A stretch of DNA of 10,606 nt from an uncultured Eubacteriales bacterium (GTDB taxonomy: Bacteria > Bacillota_A > Clostridia > Christensenellales > Aristaeellaceae): NCBI GenBank assembly GCA_900313545.1, contig OMRS01000051.1, forward strand, positions 1 to 10,606, read 5' to 3'. Both the position numbers and the translations under genes were made by a program. Positions 1-6,475 of the stretch are shown in pieces; position 1 is the stretch's first letter, and each line of letters starts with the position of its first letter. Under the pieces are notes generated by a model. That model had not been told where the DNA came from and searched no databases. It worked only from the letters and a program-made list of their open reading frames with translations.

Positions 1-89
1 CGGTACATTCCCGCCCAGTCCGAATGCTCTCCGAAAAGACACAACCGTCCCGGGACAAACAGATGGAGCACTTTCCCTGTTTCAGCCAT
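1..89 (-). CDS. GHMP-family sugar kinase, N-terminal fragment (runs off left edge)
   Basis: Only the first 29 codons are in the window, starting with ATG at 89-87 and open to base 1. The translation contains VPGRLCLFGEHSDWAG, with PGR at residues 13-15 and GEHSDW at 20-25. This fits the N-terminal galactokinase/GHMP signature (GRxNxxGEHxDY), with Cys for Asn and Trp for Tyr. Family members phosphorylate small sugars or isoprenoid precursors in the cytosol using ATP; the substrate cannot be told from this fragment. A purine-rich, G-rich stretch (GGGGGAAGAG) lies a few bases upstream as a ribosome site. The start is 27 bases after the stop of the preceding glycosyltransferase on the same strand, so the two are probably co-transcribed. 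The motif is specific enough for a confident family call; the exact enzyme is unknown. Confidence 0.82.
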   Translation of the reverse strand, partial: MAETGKVLHLFVPGRLCLFGEHSDWAGMY

Positions 90-116
90 TTTTTCTCTTC
101 CCCCGTCCTGCAGATT

Positions 117-812
117 TCAGCCGTGCCTGTATTTCCAGATACAGACAATCGCCCGAAGGCCATCTTTAAAGCCAATCTTCTTGCCTTCCTCATTGGTGCG
201 AGGATAGTAGGAAATGGGGACCTCCTTCACTTTCACATTCATCTTCGACACCTTGGCAGTGATTTCGGGTTCAAAGCCGAAGCGGTTCTCCTGGATATCC
301 ACCGCCTGGATGATTTCCCGTTTGAAACACTTATAGCATGTTTCCATATCTGTCAGATGCAGTCGGGTAAACAGATTTGAAAGCCGGGTCAGGAATTTGT
401 TTGCCAGCTGATTTGCCCTGTATCCTTTGGCTGCCTGATTCAGGAATCTAGAGCCATAGCATACATCGCATTCCCCATTGACAATCGGCATGACCACCAG
501 CGGATACTCATTGGGATCATATTCAAGGTCCGCATCCTGAATGATCACTACATCGCCCGTGGCTTCCTGAAACCCTGTTCGAAGCGCTCCCCCTTTTCCC
601 TGATTGACCTCATGATGAATCACTTTGCTGACAAGCGGAGCGATTTCCCTGTCAAGGATCTCACTTGTTCCATCCCTGCTTTTGTCATCGACAATAATAA
701 TCTCCTTTTTTTCAATCGGAGCAGCAAGAACTTTTTCGACAATGGCATGAATGCTGTTTTTTTCGTTATAGCAGGGAATAACTATTGAAAGCGTGAAGTC
801 GTGTGGATTCAT
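117..812 (-). CDS. Family 2 glycosyltransferase, dolichyl-phosphate mannose synthase-like
   Basis: This is a 231-residue GT-A fold glycosyltransferase. The N-terminus shows the nucleotide-binding strand ([10 protein letters not shown], residues 8-17), the acidic pair D42-D43, the [11 protein letters not shown] segment (70-80) and the metal-binding DAD motif at 93-95. The later [13 protein letters not shown] stretch (154-166) is typical of polyprenyl-phosphate mannose or glucose synthases. Such enzymes move a sugar from a nucleotide donor to a lipid phosphate at the inner face of the membrane. There is no C-terminal membrane segment, so it is probably soluble or peripheral, and the length fits the short class. 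The ATG start has a GGGAG site five bases upstream. A kinase gene follows after 27 bases. The gene uses the Ser codon TCA (residue 145), which is absent from the three downstream-most genes of the neighbouring operon. The sugar and acceptor are unknown. Confidence 0.9.
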   Translation of the reverse strand: MNPHDFTLSIVIPCYNEKNSIHAIVEKVLAAPIEKKEIIIVDDKSRDGTSEILDREIAPLVSKVIHHEVNQGKGGALRTGFQEATGDVVIIQDADLEYDPNEYPLVVMPIVNGECDVCYGSRFLNQAAKGYRANQLANKFLTRLSNLFTRLHLTDMETCYKCFKREIIQAVDIQENRFGFEPEITAKVSKMNVKVKEVPISYYPRTNEEGKKIGFKDGLRAIVCIWKYRHG

Positions 813-1314
813 GTTTTTCTCCCATCTTCTAAGCAGAATCTTGTTTGAAACCCGTCAGCGCGGTAACCATGCTTTCCCTGATGCAAGTGGATGTCTCCTG
901 TTCCAGGGCCCATCTCCCGGATCTGTGGTTTCTCCGTCATCATCCCCATGACAAGTCAAAAGGCAATCGGATCTCCGGGTGCAGGTCCTTGGTTCATCGC
1001 TCCGGCGTCATTGCTGGCGCACGCGCAATCCGCTGTGAACGATCAACCCGGACACGATGGCAGGACGGTGCACCTGTGTATTCGGGCGGTTTCATCGATC
1101 CTGCTTCGTCTCAGGCCCGCCAAAGGTCATCCTGATTATCAAAATCCCAATCGCTGTCATAAGAAAACGAACGTGGCTATCTTAACAGCAAATTCCCCGT
1201 GAGACAAGTACAAAAGCAATTCGGGTTCTTCCGGTTCCTCTCTATCTGTTTGACTGACGGTCCTGTGTTCCCTTCCGCTGGAACTCCCAGGCACGGGCAC
1301 CAGCCCCCACCATT
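813..1314. other. Intergenic region with no convincing gene
   Basis: About 500 bases separate the terminator of the large operon from the glycosyltransferase start at 812. Open frames on the plus strand here (for example 845-1135 and 891-1202) overlap each other, lack a good ribosome site, and give low-complexity Arg/Pro/Ser-rich translations resembling no family I know. No tRNA or rRNA is apparent. The stretch is best read as promoter plus a possible long leader for the minus-strand unit that starts at 812. A weak interrupted inverted repeat pairs CCCGGATC near 917-924 with GATCTCCGGG near 970-979; its meaning is unclear. Confidence 0.5.
1179..1207 (-). promoter_or_regulatory. Candidate sigma-A-type promoter for the glycosyltransferase/kinase unit
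   Basis: On the minus strand, TTGTCT (1207-1202) and TAAGAT (1184-1179) are separated by 17 bases. The -10 box is preceded by TGT, an extended -10 element. Each hexamer matches consensus at four of six positions. Transcription from here would give a leader of roughly 350 bases before the start at 812. This is a match by eye only; another promoter nearer the gene is possible. Confidence 0.3.
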
Positions 1315-1350
1315 AAAAAGAGACCTTGCGTCATGGCAAAGTCTCTTTTT
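1315..1350 (-). terminator. Intrinsic (Rho-independent) terminator of the exopolysaccharide operon
   Basis: On the minus strand the arms AAAAAGAGACTTTGC and GCAAGGTCTCTTTTT pair over 15 positions with a single G-U pair and a six-base loop. The stem closes with five Ts and begins three bases after the TAA of the cellulose-synthase-like gene. The plus strand also reads A-stem-T, so it could work in both directions, but no plus-strand gene leads into it. It marks the 3' end of the large operon and separates it from the unit starting at 812. Confidence 0.92.
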
Positions 1351-1353
1351 GAT

Positions 1354-3708
1354 TTACTGCATTGCAGGGGACAGCACGGCGCTGACTTCGTCGAATTCGC
1401 TTTCCACCCGGGTCTTCTCGGCAGGCAGTTTTCTCGGACCCTGCGCATACTGCAGAATCCAGTCCATCACCTCATCCGCCGCCTGCTGATTGGGATACAC
1501 CTCATCGATGTTCTCGATTTCATAGAGCAGGACCTTTTTCCCCTTGGCAGCGCCGCGGACGCAGCTCATGGTCTTCCCTGCCACATGCAGCGTGATCCGT
1601 CGGGGAAGGCGTTTGTTCTCGATGGCAAAGAAATGATAGTTGAAGTCAAATACCCTGAAGCTGACCGGGGACTCGTCACAGGTCAGTGTCAGGTCCACCG
1701 CAATACGCGGATACGCGCGCTTGGCAAAGAAGGCGATATTGGTGCGGCGTTTGAAGTTCATGCTCAGATCCTGGTAGACGGAGCTCTCCATGACCTCCTC
1801 AGGATGGGTCGGGACGCGGTCATAGCAGATGCCGCACAGGTTGTCAAACCCGTTCCGGCTGTCATACCCCTTGATCACAAAGGCATATTCCCAGAGGATC
1901 CCGCCATTGGGGCCGCCTCTGACAGGTCCCACATGGATGGGCTTCAGCTTGAGACGGACCATGTACTTTTTGTCCTTGAGCACCAGGATCGGGGTGGAAT
2001 TGGGCTCCACCAGATGGGGCTGCGCGGTCCGGATGGCCACGCCCTGTTCGGAAATGTCCTTGGTCACACAGTCATAGGAGACCCCGCCGACTTCCAGCTT
2101 GCAGGGCAGGGTCACCATGATGCGCTCCGCGTTTCGGTACGCCTCACGGCCATCCATGAAGAACAGTCCCATGACCATGATGTACAGATTGTTGCACAGC
2201 CAGAACAGCATGACCGCGATACCGAAGGAGTTGGAGATGAACACGATCCGGATACTGTTGATAATGCCGAACACGGACATGGCGATCAGGATCAGGGAAG
2301 GCACCATGTAGACAAAGTTTTTGCCCTTCTGGCTGCCGGCCTTGGCTTTCTGGGTCACCTTGAACTTCTTCAGGGAGAAGCCGAAGGTCTCCATCAGGAT
2401 CGGAATCAGCATGAAGGGGAACATGACCGTCTCATACACCGACGTCCATTTGTTGTTTCGTCGGTTTCCGGAAAGCGTCTTCATACTGATGGTCGAGGTC
2501 ACATACATGGGTGCCCAGAACATCAGCACTTCCGGAAGGGTACAGACCATGACCTCAAACCCGAAGGTCGCAAACAGGATCGGCGCCAGAATGTAGATCA
2601 GGCGCTTGAGCGGAACATACCAGTAGTAGATGGATGCCCAGTAATTGAGCTTCTGCATGAAGTTCAGCTCACTGGACCCCAGAATGTCGATCTTGTGTCC
2701 CGTATCGATAACGCCACGGCCCCAACGGACACGCTGCTGGATCAGGCCCTGAATGGTGTTGGGCGACAGGCCGGAGGCCAGAGGCTTTCCGGTGCCCAGG
2801 CAGACATAGCCTTTCTTCTGGATCATACAGCCCGTGGCAAAGTCCTCGGTGATGGACTCCGTAAAGAATCCCCCGATGTCGTAGATCGCCTTCCTGCTGA
2901 TGATGGTGTTGGATCCGCCGTAAATCACGCTGTTGGATTTGGTCTTGGCCACCTGGATATCGCGGTAGAAATAGTCCTGCTCGTTGGGGATCTTGGCCTC
3001 CGAATGCAGGTTGAACTGGAACAGGTCCAGATCGTAGAAGGCCTGGGGCGTCTGGATGAATCCGATGCGCATTTCCTCTTCCTTGGGAAGCGCCCAGTTC
3101 TTGATGTCGCCGTCCACCAGGTAGGGGACCACTTCCATGAGGAAGCGGCTCTGCACGATCATGTCCGCATCCAGGGTCAGGATATAGGGGGAATTGGTCA
3201 CGCTGATGGCGTGGTTGATGTTGCCGGCCTTCTGCCCTATGTGGGTATCCCGGTCCAGGTAGTTGAGGCGGGGGCCGAAGGTTTTTGCAAACTCCTTGAT
3301 ATGGGCCCGGTGTCCGTCGTCGATGAGGTAGATATGGACCTTGTTCAGGTCCGGATAGTCGAGGTTCAGGCACCCGTTGATGGTCTTGTAGAGCAGCTCC
3401 TCCTCCTCGTTGTAGGTGGAGATGAAGATGTCGATGTCCGGATACAGTTCATAGGGAACCTTGGGCAGCGGGTAGTCCTCCACATTGTACATGTTGTAGA
3501 AGTGGACGAACTGCTCCACCATTCCCAGCGCCTCCACCGTCAGCAGCAGCAGCGCCGCGCCCAGGGCGATCATGTGGCCTCCCCACGGGACCGTAAAGCA
3601 GGTCCGCCAGATCAGATAATTCAGGGTGAAGATGCAGTTGACGATAAACCAGAACCGTTTCATGCCGATACTGACTTCGTTGGCATCCTTTTTTTTGGGC
3701 TTTGCCAT
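1354..3708 (-). CDS. Cellulose-synthase-like processive glycosyltransferase with PilZ domain(s)
   Basis: This 784-residue membrane enzyme resembles bacterial cellulose synthase catalytic subunits (BcsA/CcsA type). Two N-terminal membrane helices (about 18-39 and 45-63) lead into a GT-A domain with all processive family 2 signatures: D130-D131, DAD at 180-182, TED at 287-289 and QRVRW at 325-329. Several helices follow between about 358 and 517. A PilZ domain then carries the cyclic-di-GMP motifs RxxxR (R525, R529) and DxSxxG (DISEQG, 551-556). A second barrel-like segment at about 660-735 repeats this pattern in degenerate form. The inferred role is polymerising a beta-linked glycan from a nucleotide sugar and moving it across the membrane, activated by cyclic-di-GMP. 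The ATG has a GGGGGTG site six bases upstream, 12 bases after the AlgJ-like gene. No BcsB-like subunit or endoglucanase is in view. The polymer could be cellulose or another beta-glucan. Confidence 0.93.
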   Translation of the reverse strand: MAKPKKKDANEVSIGMKRFWFIVNCIFTLNYLIWRTCFTVPWGGHMIALGAALLLLTVEALGMVEQFVHFYNMYNVEDYPLPKVPYELYPDIDIFISTYNEEEELLYKTINGCLNLDYPDLNKVHIYLIDDGHRAHIKEFAKTFGPRLNYLDRDTHIGQKAGNINHAISVTNSPYILTLDADMIVQSRFLMEVVPYLVDGDIKNWALPKEEEMRIGFIQTPQAFYDLDLFQFNLHSEAKIPNEQDYFYRDIQVAKTKSNSVIYGGSNTIISRKAIYDIGGFFTESITEDFATGCMIQKKGYVCLGTGKPLASGLSPNTIQGLIQQRVRWGRGVIDTGHKIDILGSSELNFMQKLNYWASIYYWYVPLKRLIYILAPILFATFGFEVMVCTLPEVLMFWAPMYVTSTISMKTLSGNRRNNKWTSVYETVMFPFMLIPILMETFGFSLKKFKVTQKAKAGSQKGKNFVYMVPSLILIAMSVFGIINSIRIVFISNSFGIAVMLFWLCNNLYIMVMGLFFMDGREAYRNAERIMVTLPCKLEVGGVSYDCVTKDISEQGVAIRTAQPHLVEPNSTPILVLKDKKYMVRLKLKPIHVGPVRGGPNGGILWEYAFVIKGYDSRNGFDNLCGICYDRVPTHPEEVMESSVYQDLSMNFKRRTNIAFFAKRAYPRIAVDLTLTCDESPVSFRVFDFNYHFFAIENKRLPRRITLHVAGKTMSCVRGAAKGKKVLLYEIENIDEVYPNQQAADEVMDWILQYAQGPRKLPAEKTRVESEFDEVSAVLSPAMQ

Positions 3709-3720
3709 CTCTTCACCCCC

Positions 3721-4980
3721 TCATTCCTTTTCCTTGTCTGCGGAAGCCAGCATGGTCCCGGCTTCCTTGCGGTAAAAGTCAAAGGCCTCGTCGCAGATGT
3801 TGTACGGATCCAGTTCCATGATCACGTAATCATACTTGTGGGTATGGAAATATTCTTCAAAATTGTAGATGGTTTCCTCATTGGCCGACCAGATACTGTC
3901 AATGGTGTGACACACCGGCGCCAGGAAGGCCACCACGGGATTGAAGTAGGAATCCCGGATCATCAGCACATTGGGCCCCTTCGGAAGCTCGGTGTTCGTG
4001 ATGATTTCATGGGCAAACTGCCCCTTGTGATACGCCGCATACGGGCTCTCCCCGTACAGGCTGGTGCGCTTTTCCACATAGGAACGGTCGAGCAGGATTT
4101 CGTAAGTGGTGCCCTTGGCCACCGTCCTCTCGCCGTTTTCCAGGTACCTGAGGTATTCATAGACCCGCGTCTGGGCGGGCCACAGCGCCGTAAAGTCCTC
4201 GGTTCCGGAGTAGGGCACTCCGGTCTTCTGCCCCATGGTGCCCACCATGGTCCCGGGATAGGTGATCCAGTCAAAGGCCTCATTCGACAGATACAGCCCG
4301 TCCGGATCCAGGTCCACATGCCCGGATTTGTTCATCCAGGCCAGCAGCTGCTGGGAGGCCATCAGGGCGGCCGGGATCGTCCAGTATTTCTCCGTCTTGA
4401 AAAAACACTGCTCATATTTCAGGGTATCGTTGGGGAACACCCGGTTGAAATCGATGCTGTTGACCTTGAAACGGTTCAGATAGAACATCAGCTGGCTGAT
4501 GTCGGCTTCCGGATTGGCAATGGGCAGGTTGTCCACATTGTTGGTATAGCCGGATTTGTACTTGCTGGGAGCCAGGACAAAGATCATCTTTGCGCCCTTG
4601 GCAATGGACCGGTTCTGCAGGACCTTGAGCCGCATGGCGTACTCGATCATCCTGTCATCGCCGCCCTTGTAAAAGGAGGTTTCATGGAGATAGCCGTCCC
4701 CGTCCTTGACATAGAGGAAATCCCAGAATTCCTTGCGCCCCAGCGCGTTCTGGATTCGGGAAAACAGCTCGACAAAATGCATGCGGCCGATGAAATCCTC
4801 GTTGATGGTGGCATCCACGGTTTCAATCGCATTCCTCAGATCCGGCAGGGAGGCAACCACCTTGTACTGAAATTTCGCGGCGAGATCCGGGACAAAGACC
4901 ATGACATTGAACATGCACAATACGACCAGCACGATCAGCAGCAAAGCGGTAAACAGTACTTTCCGCGCCAGATATCCCAT
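3721..4980 (-). CDS. AlgJ/AlgX-like (DHHW/SGNH-type) membrane-anchored protein with altered catalytic motif
   Basis: This 419-residue protein has one N-terminal membrane anchor (residues 7-29), with the rest probably outside the cell. Its layout and its place beside an MBOAT gene match AlgJ/AlgX/DHHW proteins, SGNH-hydrolase-like partners that transfer acetyl groups to an exported polysaccharide. The region VLMIRDSYFNP (338-348) aligns with the family's DSF nucleophile block and keeps D343-S344. The C-terminal KYDYVIMELDPYN (382-394) is also family-like. The usual TDHHWT motif, which supplies the Asp and His of the triad, reads TEKYWT at 196-201, so Asp is Glu and the catalytic His is Tyr. 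It may be inactive, may act as a binding or scaffold protein, or may use other residues. The start has a GAGAGGTGAG site, and the MBOAT gene ends 21 bases upstream. Confidence 0.82.
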   Translation of the reverse strand: MGYLARKVLFTALLLIVLVVLCMFNVMVFVPDLAAKFQYKVVASLPDLRNAIETVDATINEDFIGRMHFVELFSRIQNALGRKEFWDFLYVKDGDGYLHETSFYKGGDDRMIEYAMRLKVLQNRSIAKGAKMIFVLAPSKYKSGYTNNVDNLPIANPEADISQLMFYLNRFKVNSIDFNRVFPNDTLKYEQCFFKTEKYWTIPAALMASQQLLAWMNKSGHVDLDPDGLYLSNEAFDWITYPGTMVGTMGQKTGVPYSGTEDFTALWPAQTRVYEYLRYLENGERTVAKGTTYEILLDRSYVEKRTSLYGESPYAAYHKGQFAHEIITNTELPKGPNVLMIRDSYFNPVVAFLAPVCHTIDSIWSANEETIYNFEEYFHTHKYDYVIMELDPYNICDEAFDFYRKEAGTMLASADKEKE

Positions 4981-5001
4981 ATACTCACCTCTCTTTCCGG
5001 A

Positions 5002-6438
5002 TCAGACGGTCGGATAGTAGGCCCGTGTCACCATGTAGCAGAAACACAGGACCAGCAGCAGGAACATGCAGACGGGATAGACAATCGTGGCCACCGCGTT
5101 CTGCCATCCCTGGGGGTTTTTGAACATCTTTTCATTGAACTTCCGGGCGATGGGCGTGCTGAACAGGATGCCCACCAGGATCAGGTGCCAGTTCTCCTTG
5201 AGCAGCAGAATGGCCAGATCGCTGTGGAAGCCGTTGTGGTTGGCGCCGAAGAGATTCATGTAATACCGGCTGGCCTGATAGATGTCGGTGGCGCGGAAGA
5301 GCACAAATCCCATGGCCACCATGAACAGCGTATAGATCCTGCCCAGCCACTTGAAGGGCATTTTCTTGTTGAGGTCAAAGAACTGCTCCACGATCAGAAC
5401 GATGAAGTGGTACGCGCCCCACAGCAGGAAGGTGTATCCCGGTCCGTGCCATGCGCCGAAGCACACCCAGTGGGCCACCTGCGCCACGATGTTCGGGTTG
5501 TCGGTGGTCTCCTCATCTCCCCCCAGGGGACCTTTGATGTACTCATTGAACCAGTTCTGGGCACCCAGTTCCCACCGGGTCCAGTAGTCCGTCACCGTAA
5601 TGGCGGAGTAGGGATAGATGATGTTTTCGGGAACGACATAGCCGAAGGTCATGGCCAGACCGATGGCCATGTCGCTGAAACCGCCCAGCTGGAAATACAC
5701 CTGCAGAAGGAAGGCGCCGATGCCCAGCCAGGCCAGGGCGGCAGGCACCGTGTATTCCGAAATGCCGACCTGGGAGAGGCTGAAGACATTGTCCGCAATG
5801 CCTTCAAAGCAGTCCGCAAGGATCAGGACCTTGCCCATTCCCACGACAAAGCGGCAGATGCCCATGACCAGCAGGCGGACATCCAGGTGGCGCTTGTGCA
5901 TCTGCGACGCCATCTCATGGTAGCGCATCACCGGCCCGTGCGAAAGGAACGGAAAGAAGCAGCAGAAAATCCCCACGTTAAAGGGGGTGGTGGCCTCCGC
6001 TTTCCGGTTGTACACATCGATCAGATAGGAGATGGCATGCAGGGTGAACACCGCGATGCCAAAGGGCGGGGTCACATTGTAGCGGAAACGGATATTGGTG
6101 GCGGCGCCCAGCATCTGCAGCAGGAAGCCCATATACCGGTAGACAATCAGCACCAGCAGATTGATGGCGCATCCGATCCACACCAGCGGTTTCCCGGACG
6201 CCTTGTCCCTGGAGGAGATCATGTAGCTGAACAGGGCGTTGATCAGGACCATGAACACCATGAGAATCACATAGCTGGGCTCCCCGCTGGCATAGAAAAC
6301 GATGCAGCCCGCAAACAGCACCACGCTCTGAGCGATGCTGGAAAAGGAAAAAACGTAGTAAAGCAGCAGCAGTACCGGCAGAAAGACCACAAAAAACGGG
6401 ATTGTCGTCATTGTCATATTCCTGGTCCGCAGGGCCAC
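5002..6438 (-). CDS. MBOAT-family O-acyltransferase (AlgI/DltB-like)
   Basis: This 478-residue polytopic membrane protein has clear AlgI-family blocks: PFGIAVFTLHAISYLIDVY (125-143), FFPFLSHGPVMRY (161-173), QLGGFSDMAIGLAMTFGY (250-267), PENIIYPY (270-277), YWTRWELGAQNWFNEYIKGP (285-304) and GAWHGPGYTFLLWG (328-341). Family members take an acyl group, usually acetyl, from the cytosol across the membrane to a partner or an exported glycan. The active-site His of the WHG block is present (H331). The other conserved His, in the family's RWHxSL block, is Glu here (E290). The AlgJ-like gene directly follows, as in alginate and acetylated-cellulose loci. The assigned start is GTG, with AAAGGAGG about 12 bases upstream; ATG at residue 8 is a weaker alternative. 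The acyl donor and the substrate are inferred only. Confidence 0.92.
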   Translation of the reverse strand: MALRTRNMTMTTIPFFVVFLPVLLLLYYVFSFSSIAQSVVLFAGCIVFYASGEPSYVILMVFMVLINALFSYMISSRDKASGKPLVWIGCAINLLVLIVYRYMGFLLQMLGAATNIRFRYNVTPPFGIAVFTLHAISYLIDVYNRKAEATTPFNVGIFCCFFPFLSHGPVMRYHEMASQMHKRHLDVRLLVMGICRFVVGMGKVLILADCFEGIADNVFSLSQVGISEYTVPAALAWLGIGAFLLQVYFQLGGFSDMAIGLAMTFGYVVPENIIYPYSAITVTDYWTRWELGAQNWFNEYIKGPLGGDEETTDNPNIVAQVAHWVCFGAWHGPGYTFLLWGAYHFIVLIVEQFFDLNKKMPFKWLGRIYTLFMVAMGFVLFRATDIYQASRYYMNLFGANHNGFHSDLAILLLKENWHLILVGILFSTPIARKFNEKMFKNPQGWQNAVATIVYPVCMFLLLVLCFCYMVTRAYYPTV

Positions 6439-6475
6439 CGGCCCCTGCTGCCTCCTTTCCGGTCAGATTCAATAC

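Noticed and set aside
860..885. Minus-strand ATGGTTACCGCG, which resembles the T-box TGGNACCGCG sequence.
   Set aside because: It has one extra base relative to the consensus, no terminator or antiterminator follows it, and the downstream gene is a glycosyltransferase rather than an aminoacylation or amino-acid gene.
845..1202. Small plus-strand open frames in the spacer.
   Set aside because: They overlap in different frames, lack ribosome sites and show no recognisable protein features.
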